A stretch of 64,000 nucleotides of DNA from Arsenophonus apicola (GTDB lineage: Bacteria > Pseudomonadota > Gammaproteobacteria > Enterobacterales > Enterobacteriaceae). The first letter of the stretch is position 1; the number at the start of each line of letters is the position of its first letter. The stretch lies in assembly GCF_020268605.1 (NCBI RefSeq), contig NZ_CP084222.1, forward strand, positions 2,790,001 through 2,854,000, read 5' to 3'. The notes under the pieces were generated by a model, which worked only from the letters and a program-made list of their open reading frames with translations, made no database searches and was not told where the DNA came from. Shown here piece after piece: positions 18,373 to 26,950 of the stretch. The translations under genes and the position numbers were made by a program.

Positions 18373-18858
18373 ATGAACAATTTTGACAAGCATGACTTAA
18401 CTAATTTGGTTGGCAAACACCTCGTATATACTTATGAAAACGGCTGGCAGCATGAAATTTACATAAAAAACGACAACACCGTGGATTATCGGGTCTGTAG
18501 TGGTTCCGCCAGTAACCGATGTGTAAAAGATCAATCTGCCTATATTGTACAGATCGGACTGAACATATATAAAGCATCCTGGACAGAACCAACCGGAACA
18601 AGTATTAGTGTAATTTTAAATCTTCGGATCCAATTGTTGCACTGTACCGCATTCTTTCCGCGCTGGGTCATCGAGGAACCAGAAAAAACCGCCTGTTTTC
18701 AGAATGACCATCTAAATGAAATGGAAGCCTATCGTGAAGCTGGGCCTACCTACCCGATCGAAATCATGGATGAATTTGCCACCATTACTGCTGTGCATAG
18801 TTGTGATTTAAATAATGACGGCGTAATTTCCTGTGCCACTAATGAACAAGCAAAATAA
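18373..18858 (+). CDS. padC: Phenolic acid decarboxylase
   Basis: 161 residues. The start MNNFDKHDLTNLVGKHLVYTYENGW and the blocks DNTVDYRVCSG, DQSAYIVQIG, SWTEPTGTSIS, FFPRWV, PEKTACFQNDHLNEM and DEFATITAV follow PadC from lactobacilli and enterobacteria, with the conserved YTY tyrosines, an Arg in DYR and the Glu in WTEPTG. The enzyme decarboxylates p-coumaric, ferulic and caffeic acids to vinyl phenols, detoxifying plant phenolics. From memory of the family, a usually Gly/Asp-rich stretch reads NLRIQLLHCT here, so activity may be reduced. It is a lone gene beside decaying genes; acquisition by transfer is plausible. Confidence 0.85.
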   Translation: MNNFDKHDLTNLVGKHLVYTYENGWQHEIYIKNDNTVDYRVCSGSASNRCVKDQSAYIVQIGLNIYKASWTEPTGTSISVILNLRIQLLHCTAFFPRWVIEEPEKTACFQNDHLNEMEAYREAGPTYPIEIMDEFATITAVHSCDLNNDGVISCATNEQAK

Positions 18859-19488
18859 CGCTAGTAAAAGCTTCGATAGGCCATCTACCGACTGATATGA
18901 CAGAATAAAATGTGGATAGTTAAGTTCATCAATATAAAAACTATTTTGTTAACCAAAAGCTATCGCAAACATTTGATACCACGGATGGTGATGAAGAATT
19001 TGATAAAGAAAACCGCTAAATCAATTAATGGCTTATATTAAACCAGCAATGCACAAATAACGTGCCGACTTTTTTGCTCATAGTGCCCATGCCATAAAAT
19101 TGTTAATAATTTGTTATTTTTTTATCAATCCGTTCTATACTATTAGCTCACTAATTATTAAGGAAGAAAATGTTGGCTTTTGCTTCTTATGCCGCCTTCC
19201 TCCTTACACAGATCGCGAAAATGGTGAAAAAAGTTGCAAATAGTCATTTAAGAGTAATTTACATGCTTAATATACCCAGCTCTTTATCAGTAAAGGGTAA
19301 ATGTAAAATACTTTGATTAGTGACTTAAATTACAACTGTTTTTGGGCGGCAATAGAACCGGTTTAGCAAATAAAATAATCGTGTTTGTTAGCGTTTACTT
19401 TCTAAAAAATTATATAAAAATCAATATTCTGGGTTAATTAACCCAATAAATATTTTAACATAAATAAAATTTACGAGAGCTATCAATT
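18859..19488. other. Gene-poor spacer after padC
   Basis: About 630 bases with one short possible gene (19170-19316, listed separately). The rest has frequent stops on both strands and no recognised element. Confidence 0.35.
19170..19316 (+). CDS. Possible 48-residue small protein
   Basis: ATG at 19170 follows AAGGAAG at suitable spacing and opens 48 codons: a hydrophobic start (LAFASYAAFLLTQIA) then a basic stretch. This could be a small membrane peptide or chance. No homologue was recognised. Confidence 0.25.
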   Translation: MLAFASYAAFLLTQIAKMVKKVANSHLRVIYMLNIPSSLSVKGKCKIL

Positions 19489-20235
19489 ATGTTTGATAAT
19501 CTTTTTTATCCCAATAATGAAAAAAGAGCGGTAAGACTGACAGAACTTGTCGCCGACAATTCCACGGCAGTCGGTAATATTTCACAACAACATACCAAAT
19601 ACGAAATAGCAATAAATAACGCAAATGAAGCGATACGCAAAGCATACAAGGTTGTTGGAACACCAGTAAAATTTCATGATATCGATTTTGTCGCAGAGTC
19701 AAAAACACATAAAATTTTAATTAGTGTTGCTGACGTCATTACACCGATGCTTACCTATGGCATCGCTAACAAAGCCTTGTCTCTAGCCGCTAAATCATAT
19801 CTTCTGCAACAAGGGCGTATTGGTGAAGCTGCCTTTATTAAATTAGTAGGTCTACCAAAGTGGTTTAGAGTGGGCACTGTATTCGGTGGGATCGCAGCGG
19901 CTGTTCTAGTTCAAGGCATTATTGATTCAGTCACAGGGGCGGTACAACGGAAAAATTTGCAAGACAAAATTAAAGAGTCGGTTGATCCCAGGTTCAAATT
20001 AAAAAAAGCTGAACTGACGAATGAAATTGTTATCAGTAAACTGAATGTTGTCACCACGTCAGTTTCAGTCGTCTTAGACGCCTTAGGGCCTGATGTATCG
20101 AAAGAGCAGATAGACAAAATCATTGACAATTCGATAAAACGAAACTAAGTTGAACTGAATAACATCGATTCTTTAACCAACACGACTCTGGCTGCTCTTG
20201 ACAAATCCAGAGGTTCTTGGACCGATGAGGATTAA
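19489..20235 (+). pseudogene. Unknown protein, copy 1 of a paralogous pair, with an in-frame TAA
   Basis: The frame opens at ATG 19489 behind ACGAGAG and runs 219 codons to a TAA at 20146-20148. It stays in frame beyond it for 28 more codons (VELNNIDSL...DKSRGSWTDED) to TAA at 20233-20235. The end RGSWTDED recurs at the end of the next gene, so the first stop probably truncates an originally longer protein. The centre has two hydrophobic stretches (ITPMLTYGIANKALSLAAK; FGGIAAAVLVQGIIDSV) separated by a GRIGEAAFIKLVGLPKWF linker, between helical ends. Family unknown; a pore-forming helical protein is a guess. The 219-residue form could still be made. Confidence 0.55.
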
Positions 20236-20456
20236 TGGTTACTTAACCAGTATTTAATAGATCTTATTGAATAACAAATCTAGTCACGCAATTTTATCGC
20301 CTGAAACCAATGCTCAGTTGCTTGTGACGCTTATTGCGCTAGCGAAAACCAAAGATGATTGCAATGTAATTTTGCTAAAGCTTAAACCGCTATTACCAAC
20401 ATAATGGCAATCATTGGCGTTTTTAAATTAAAACTAATTAATTGAATGAGGTGAAA
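20236..20456. other. Spacer between the two paralogues, with a possible coding relic
   Basis: A 45-codon plus-strand frame (20267-20404, TTG start) with protein-like composition (HAILSPETNAQLLVTLIALA) may be a relic. There is no ribosome site and no known domain. Confidence 0.25.
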
Positions 20457-21260
20457 ATGAGCTTTTGGAGTGATTTTGCCGATGGCTTTACCAGTGTCTA
20501 CACAAAATATCTTCCCGGGTTATTTACCGGCGATACCTATTTCCCAGACAATCCAGTTAGGGAAGCCCGAGCGCATGAAATAGCGGTAGATTGTCAAACC
20601 TATGCCAGCAAAAATGCGCTATCGATTAAGGAAATCCAAGACAATGTAGTCGAGTTGAATAATTATCTTAAGGGAATGTATGAAAAAGAAATAAATGATG
20701 AAAAGATTAAATTTGAGAAATTCTCCTTTAACACATTAAATTTTGAAATACCAGCAATGATCGCCCCAATTATTACCGCGAACATTGTATCAGAGTCTAT
20801 AACTGTCGGTGCAACAAGTTACTTAGTCTCTACAGGATAAATCGGCGCAGCAGCGCTTGTTGAGTTAGTTGGATTACCTGCCTCCTTCGAAATCGCTTCT
20901 ATGGCAGCATCTGGAGGAGCTACCATCGGGGTTGTACTTGCTATCGGTTCGGTGGTTGGAAAAATTAAACGAGATAAACTGCAGAAAGCGATTCATGACG
21001 GCTATCAATCTCGCTTTAAACTAGCAAAAGCAGCCAATATTAATCACTCAATTTCTCAATCTATAAAAGTGATCAATGCCAGTATTTCAGAGCTAAAGGG
21101 AGTCGATGTGCCTTTCGCTGCGATAGAAGAACATATTTCTGAATTGATAACAAAACAACTAAATAGCATTAACGAAAATAGTCAATATTCAACAATGATT
21201 GAGCTACAAAATTTGGATGTAAATCGAGGTTCTTGGACCGATGAGGACGGATCTGTTTAA
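20457..21260 (+). pseudogene. Unknown protein, copy 2 of the paralogous pair, split by an in-frame TAA
   Basis: Start ATG 20457 behind GAGGTG. The frame runs 127 codons to TAA at 20838-20840 and continues in the same frame to 21260. Across the stop it aligns to copy 1: SYLVSTG*IGAAALVELVGLP here against SYLLQQGRIGEAAFIKLVGLP. Later blocks also correspond (KIKRDKLQKAI, SRFKLAKAANIN), and both end in RGSWTDED. A single nonsense change therefore interrupts a ~267-residue gene. The second half also has in-frame starts, but no ribosome site was noted. Function unknown; it lies just before the RTX protein gene. Confidence 0.6.
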
Positions 21261-21536
21261 ATAGCTAAATAATGTCTGTACAGATCCAACCCCCTAACCG
21301 CATCAAGAAAAATTAAACTGACAACAGCACAGAAAAATTTCGCGCGTAACGACAAAGTCATAACCCTTGGTTGTTAATAAAGTGTGAAAAAAATCATAAA
21401 ATAGAACGGCTCTTGCTACTAGACTCCTAATCTTAAACTACAGTTAATTCATTTAATTATATTAAATATGAGTTTTAATGCCATTGAGTGCAATGGCATT
21501 AATGTTAAATAATTGTAAAAAAAGAGGAAGCACTAA

Positions 21537-22547
21537 ATGGCTTTGACTAAGGAAATAAACGGTACTAATAATGATGACATATTAATAGGTAATCAAGGAA
21601 ATGATGCCATTTCAGGTGATGCAGGCAATGATATAATATCTGGTAATGCCGGAGATGATACCATATCAGGTAATGCCGGAGACGATACCATATTAGGTGA
21701 TGCAGGAGACGATAACCTATCAGGTAATGCGGGCAACGATACCATATTAGGTGATACAGGAGATGATAACCTATCAGGTAATGCCGGAGATGATACCATA
21801 TTAGGTGATGAAGGAGATGATAAACTAGCAGGTAATGCTGGAAATGATATCATATTAGGAGATGCCGGAGATGATGAAATATTTGGTGATGCAGGAAACG
21901 ATCAAATATCAGGCGGATCAGGAAACGATAGCATATCAGGTGGTTCTGGCGACGATATGCTATCAGGTGGCTCCGGTGATGATACACTAAGAGGTGACTC
22001 TGGAAATGATAGAATATTAGGCGGTTCTGGCGATGATACAATGTATGGTGATGCTGGAAATGATATCATGTCAGGAGACTCTGGAAACGATATACTATCG
22101 GGTGGTTTAGGTAATGATACCCTATTAGGCGGTTCTGGAGACGATAAAATATCGGGTGATGCAGGCAATGATATAATATCAGGTGGCTTAGGACGGGATA
22201 CACTAACAGGCTATTTTAGTGATAAACAATCAGAAGGAAATAAAGGAAATGATACTTTTAAGTATCTATCCTTTAATGATTCTCTATCCGCATCACCAGA
22301 TAAAATAACTGATTTTGAAACTGGTAGCGATAAAATAGATATCTCTTCTTTAAAGAAAATTAATAATTGTGATGTTATGATTAAGTTGGTAAATAAGTTT
22401 TCCAAGCAAAAAAATGAAATGATAATTAATTATAATAAAACAGAAAATTTAACCAAATTAATGCTTGATCATGATGGCGACGGACAAGCAGAGTTTCAAA
22501 TCGACATCATCGGCACCGTTGATCCGGCAAAGGATATTATCATTTAA
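21537..22547 (+). CDS. RTX calcium-binding repeat protein with a type I secretion tail (orphan C-terminal domain)
   Basis: 336 residues behind an AGAGGAAG site. Residues ~18-225 are 23 consecutive nonapeptides of the form GGxGxDxLx (e.g. GNAGDDTIS, GGSGDDMLS), which fold as a calcium-bound beta roll. The rest, with ITDFETGSDKIDISSL and LDHDGDGQAEFQIDIIG followed by VDPAKDIII, matches the serralysin C-terminal domain that carries the uncleaved type I secretion signal. No enzymatic or toxin domain precedes the repeats, unlike serralysins or haemolysins, and no ABC exporter genes are nearby. It may be the remnant of a larger toxin, or a stand-alone secreted Ca-binding protein. Confidence 0.85.
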   Translation: MALTKEINGTNNDDILIGNQGNDAISGDAGNDIISGNAGDDTISGNAGDDTILGDAGDDNLSGNAGNDTILGDTGDDNLSGNAGDDTILGDEGDDKLAGNAGNDIILGDAGDDEIFGDAGNDQISGGSGNDSISGGSGDDMLSGGSGDDTLRGDSGNDRILGGSGDDTMYGDAGNDIMSGDSGNDILSGGLGNDTLLGGSGDDKISGDAGNDIISGGLGRDTLTGYFSDKQSEGNKGNDTFKYLSFNDSLSASPDKITDFETGSDKIDISSLKKINNCDVMIKLVNKFSKQKNEMIINYNKTENLTKLMLDHDGDGQAEFQIDIIGTVDPAKDIII

Positions 22548-23068
22548 CCTGCAAAAAACTAATTTTAGCCAGCAGCCCACCAACTTATTACTGATTGAGC
22601 GGGTTGCTTTACTCAGCACTGCATCTTGTTACGATATATTAATTGGCTACCAATCTTCTTGCTCAAAGCACACTCTCTTATCACCAAGCGCCTTAATTAG
22701 CTTGATATGGCGGTCTGTTACTTTTAATCCCTAGGTTCGAAATCCTAGCAACACTTCTGGCACCCAAACTATCAAAGACTTCCTTACCTTTTAGGGTAAG
22801 CTGGACTGTATCTAGCCGCAAGGCAGAAATTGTTTATGCACTTTGCGCATTTAATATAGAAATTATTACCGGCAAAAATTCGACTAACGACTAGCCGGGA
22901 AGCTAATTTGTAAGCCACTTTTTCCGATTAAACAAATTGCCTTAGCACTGGAGCGATTTCAGCAAACCAGTCTATTTTCATTTGATCTCAGAATTAGGTT
23001 TTAGATTTTTGCTGACACAAGTACTCATGCCAGCGCCATTTGTTCTGACAATATATGCTTTAACCTTG
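22548..23068. other. Gene-free stretch after the RTX gene, with a tRNA-like 3' fragment
   Basis: About 520 bases between convergent genes. Near 22700-22750 a TTTTAATC anticodon-loop-like string is followed by CTAGG-TTCGAAAT-CCTAG, a perfect T-arm. No matching acceptor or D arm exists, so it is not a functional tRNA. No other gene is seen. Confidence 0.35.
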
Positions 23069-24292
23069 TTACTTATCCGGTGTTATTAATTGTGCCGTGA
23101 TGGTTTCGTTATTGCTGTAGTTAATCACTTGTTTGGCTTCTAGGATCAGATTACCGGTTTGCGTTGAGATAGCCGCCGCATTACTTTCAATCCTTTCACT
23201 TGGCTCACCTCTGGCATTTTTCTGCAGCCAAAGATTGTTATAGGCTTCAATTTTAGCGCTTTCACCCTGATTGCTGATGATATTACTAAATAGATGCATA
23301 TTTTGTTGAGCGGTTATTTTACCTTGATTAATTAGGCTATTGCTTTCAATTAATAGATTTTGCTGAGATAAAATTTCACTAGTTGCAGGGATTATAACGG
23401 CTGGCGCTTTGGCAGTTAAATGACGTTTAGTGGTAATATGGCCTAGCGTCAGTTTGCCTTTAGCAGAAACAAATAAATCTCTTTCACTAGTTTTAATATT
23501 ATCCAGCTTAACTTCACATTTTGGCTCGGTGGCAATTATTTTAACTCGATTGGCATAGATCCCACCCGATCCTGTAATACTAACAGCAAATTGTGGTTTT
23601 AGGCTCGGGCTAGTTATTTGGGAAATCTTTCCAGTGTGATAATCAATCGCATTACTGCCTGGCAATAAGCTAATAGTTTTGCCGAGAATACTGGCATTGA
23701 TAGTAACAGTACGGCTGATCATCTCTGCATAATCTTGACTACCACTATAGAGTCCTTTATTAAGGATCCTAATATCACCTTTTTTCACCCTAAGATGGGC
23801 AAATTCGCCTCGTTGATTCAGTGCCGGCTGGCCCGTTGTTAAGGTTAATCCACCAATATTGCTGAAATGACAGCCATCACAGCTGATGCCATTAGGATTA
23901 GCGATGATCACATCCGCTTTCCTACCTGCAATTTCCAATTTGCCCTTAAGCTGTGAAGAAGATGAGCCGGTTACTTCATTAATGATCAAGCTTGCTGCCC
24001 GCTCAACCAGCTGTTCATTTTTAGCCAGTTGACCAACTAGTTCACTATGAGTGGATCGGATGGCATTGTTCAAGACCGCACCTTGCGGCGGTATATTGAA
24101 TTGCTGATAGTGATTATGAGAAATACCCGCCTGATTTGGCGCAGCTATATTGATGATAGGAATTTGATTTTTAACCGATAGCTGAGTTTGGTCATTTATC
24201 GCTTGGATAGTGGAACTGAAAACCGGCAACAGAGGATAACTGGCAATAAGATAAACTATTTTGGTGCTATAACGAATAATTTTATTTTTCAT
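23069..24292 (-). CDS. Truncated TpsA-type filamentous haemagglutinin (TPS domain protein)
   Basis: 407 residues. A basic, hydrophobic N-terminus (NKIIRYSTKIVYLIASYPLL) is followed by the two-partner-secretion domain with its hallmarks: NHYQQFNIPPQGAVLNN, IINEVTGSSSSQLKG, and ADVIIANPNGISCDGCHF. Then comes the beginning of the beta-helical filament repeats (LTLGHITTKRHL, NLLIESNSLINQGKITAQQN). Intact TpsA proteins (haemagglutinins, CdiA) are usually thousands of residues; this one stops after the first repeats, so it is most likely the 5' remnant of a larger gene. No tpsB transporter gene is in the window. Confidence 0.8.
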   Translation of the reverse strand: MKNKIIRYSTKIVYLIASYPLLPVFSSTIQAINDQTQLSVKNQIPIINIAAPNQAGISHNHYQQFNIPPQGAVLNNAIRSTHSELVGQLAKNEQLVERAASLIINEVTGSSSSQLKGKLEIAGRKADVIIANPNGISCDGCHFSNIGGLTLTTGQPALNQRGEFAHLRVKKGDIRILNKGLYSGSQDYAEMISRTVTINASILGKTISLLPGSNAIDYHTGKISQITSPSLKPQFAVSITGSGGIYANRVKIIATEPKCEVKLDNIKTSERDLFVSAKGKLTLGHITTKRHLTAKAPAVIIPATSEILSQQNLLIESNSLINQGKITAQQNMHLFSNIISNQGESAKIEAYNNLWLQKNARGEPSERIESNAAAISTQTGNLILEAKQVINYSNNETITAQLITPDK

Positions 24293-24520
24293 TGCATTAC
24301 CTATATTCTATTTTTGCATAAATATGAGGGTGAAAATTAACGTCTCAAAATAGAAAACAAAAATTTAATAGGCAATATATAATAATCAACAATTTAATTA
24401 GTTATTCTAATAATGATCATTATTTTTAACTATAATTCAATATGTTAAATTTAATTAATGGTATTTTGTTTTTATTCCTAGAATTAAATATGATTTCTAT
24501 AATTTTATGTTTAATAAATA

Positions 24521-24550
24521 AAAGCCAGTGTTTAGATAATCACTGGCTTT
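24521..24550 (-). terminator. Rho-independent terminator after tyrB
   Basis: AAAGCCAGTG (24521-24530) and CACTGGCTTT (24541-24550) form a 10-bp stem with a 10-base loop. On the minus strand it is followed by TATTTATT. Confidence 0.8.
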
Positions 24551-24580
24551 AATAGAATCATTGATGGTAATTAAATTTAG

Positions 24581-25776
24581 TTAACGACTTACTGCGGCAA
24601 AAGCCTGAGCAATCCTTTGAACATTATGTTGATTAACACCCGCCATACAAATACGCCCTGTGCTAACCAAATATATCGCGAACTCCTCACGTAAACGCGC
24701 AACCTGTTCTGGGCTAAAGCCGGTGTAACTAAACATACCATGCTGCTTTAGTAGGTGATCAAAGTTTTTCTCAGGTAACACATTTTTCAAATTGCTAACT
24801 AGCATTGTACGCATAGCAAAGATGCGCTGGCGCATCGATTCTACCTCACTTAACCATTCAGTGCGTAATGAATCATTGGTTAGCACATGTTCGACAATTT
24901 TAGCGCCATTTGACGGCGGGCTCGAATAGAGACGACGTACACCCGCCTTTAGTTGGCCAAATACCCGTTCACACTGTTGTTGATTTTGGCAAATAATAGA
25001 TAGACCGCCAACCCGATCACCGTATAAACCAAAAATCTTGGAAAATGAATTACTGACAAATACCGGTAAGCCAGCCTGAGCCATTGTGCGAATAGCATAA
25101 ACGTCCTCATCCATACTTTTAGCAAATCCCTGATAAGCCATATCAAGAAAAGGAATAAGATGACGCGCTTTTGCCACTTCGGTTATTTGATCCCATTGCT
25201 GCGCTGTTAAATCCGAGCCGGTCGGATTATGACAACATGGATGCATAAAGATAATACTTTTGCTGGCAGTTGTTTGAATGTTGCCAGCATTTCTGCAAAT
25301 TTTACCCCTTTGGTCTCGACATCAAAATAGGGGTAATAATGGACGTTAATGCCTGATCCCATAAAGATAGAAGCATGATTTTCCCATGTCGGATCACTAC
25401 ACCAAACCTCTGAAGCAGGAAAATAACGATGTAAAAAATCGGCTCCTAGTTTTAAGGCTCCTGATCCTCCAATAGTCTGTACTGTTGCAATACGTTGCTC
25501 TTTTATTAGTGGGTTATCCGCACCAAAAAGCAGCTTTTGAACCGCTAACCGATAGTTATGTAATCCTTCCATCGGCAAATAGAGGGAGGCTATAGCGGGT
25601 AATTGGTTAAGCTCTGTTTTTGCTTTACCAACAGTTCCAAGTTGAGGAGTATACCCTTTGCCGTCATAATAAAGGCCAATGCTAAGGTTAATTTTATTTT
25701 CACGGGGATCCTTATTAAATTCATCCATCAATGATAGGATAGGATCACCCGCAAAGGCATCAACATTCTGAAACAC
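24581..25776 (-). pseudogene. tyrB: Aromatic amino acid aminotransferase, frameshifted
   Basis: Two overlapping frames together give a complete TyrB of ~397 residues. The first part (25776 to ~25258) runs from MFQNVDAFAGDPILSLMDEF to LPAK; the second (24581-25246) resumes at MHPCCHNPTGSDL and carries the PLP lysine block SNSFSKIFGLYGDRVGG and the C-terminal MFSYTGFSP. The frame slips at a run of four A residues (plus-strand TTTT at 25258-25261). Restoring one A gives the continuous LPAKSIIFMHPCCHNPTG expected for the family. This is a true frameshift, slippage, or a sequencing error. The enzyme makes Tyr, Phe (and Asp, Leu) by transamination. Order dnaB-alr-tyrB is as in E. coli. Confidence 0.85.
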
Positions 25777-25833
25777 TTAAAATTCTCCCTACTATCAGCA
25801 CAGCCATTTTTTATTAAATAACCTACGACAAAT

Positions 25834-26919
25834 TTATTCGTCCAGGTATTCCATTGCTACCCGCGAGGTTAGCTTTGTTAGTAATTCATAATCACTGACC
25901 CCAGTATATGCTGCCACTTCTTCAACAGGCAATAGTTCTCCCCATATGATCGCTTCATCGCCGACCTTATCTTTACTTTCAAATCCTAAATCTACTGAGA
26001 TCATATCCATAGAGACTCTACCAACAATCGACACTTTGCGCCCATTTATTAGTATTGGTGTACCAGATGGGGCATTGCGGGGATAACCATCGCCATAACC
26101 AATAGCAACTACACCCAGATTGGTATCCTGCTCACTAACCCAAACTCCACCATAACCAACCGGCTCTCCGGCTTTATGTTGACGAATAGCAATTAAATTA
26201 GATTTGAGTGTCATCGCTGGTAGGAGACCAAAATCTTTGCCTTGTTTACCTTCTTGTGGTGAAGCACCATACATCATAATGCCAGGGCGCACCCAATCAA
26301 AATATGATGCCTGCCATAATAAAATACCGGCGGATGCCGCGATCGATTTTTCACCCGGTTTATCTTTTATAAAAGCATTAAAACAAGCCAATTGCTGATT
26401 GGTAGCAGCCGGGAGCCCTGGCTCATCCGCACGGCTAAAATGGCTCATAATATTGATAGGCTTTTGGATATTTTGGCATGCCATCAAGCGCGCATAAGAT
26501 ATTGCTGCCTCTTCAGGTCTAAACCCCAAACGGTGCATACCAGTATCAAGTTTCATCCAAACTTTTATCGGTTTTTCTAATTTAATCTGTTCTAACGTTT
26601 CAAGTTGTTCAATACTTTGTACAACAACGTCAATTGCATGCCTAGTGATAATAGGTAATTCAGCCAGATCAAAAAAACCTTCTAATAATAAGATGGGATT
26701 GTTGATCCCATTTTCACGTAATGCTATTGCTTCGCTAATACGAGCAACCCCAAAACTATCAGCCAGATCTTTAACTGTGTGCGCTGTTTCTAATAAACCA
26801 TGCCCATAAGCATTAGCTTTAACGACAGCTATTATGCGGCTATGAACCGCAATTTCCCGAACTCGTTGTAAATTGTGACGCAGAGCGCGGCGGTCAATGA
26901 CAGCGGTTGCCGCTTTCAT
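25834..26919 (-). CDS. alr: Alanine racemase
   Basis: 361 residues. The PLP-binding block VVKANAYGHGLLETA is near the N-terminus. Further conserved blocks are VWMKLDTGMHRLGF, the C-terminal AIGYGDGYPRNAPSGTP, and VGRVSMDMISVDLG, the region of the second-subunit catalytic Tyr. It converts L-Ala to D-Ala for peptidoglycan. It follows dnaB by 31 bases on the same strand and is probably co-transcribed with it. The tyrB gene follows. The gene appears intact. Confidence 0.97.
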   Translation of the reverse strand: MKAATAVIDRRALRHNLQRVREIAVHSRIIAVVKANAYGHGLLETAHTVKDLADSFGVARISEAIALRENGINNPILLLEGFFDLAELPIITRHAIDVVVQSIEQLETLEQIKLEKPIKVWMKLDTGMHRLGFRPEEAAISYARLMACQNIQKPINIMSHFSRADEPGLPAATNQQLACFNAFIKDKPGEKSIAASAGILLWQASYFDWVRPGIMMYGASPQEGKQGKDFGLLPAMTLKSNLIAIRQHKAGEPVGYGGVWVSEQDTNLGVVAIGYGDGYPRNAPSGTPILINGRKVSIVGRVSMDMISVDLGFESKDKVGDEAIIWGELLPVEEVAAYTGVSDYELLTKLTSRVAMEYLDE

Positions 26920-26950
26920 TTTACTCTCCGTATTAAATTAAATAGATTGA

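Noticed and set aside
21593..22168. Long antisense frames over the RTX gene
   Set aside because: They are created by the 27-bp DNA repeats, whose reverse complement has no stops in some frames.
22690..22760. Functional tRNA gene
   Set aside because: Only a T-arm-like hairpin and an anticodon-loop-like string are present; acceptor and D arms do not pair.
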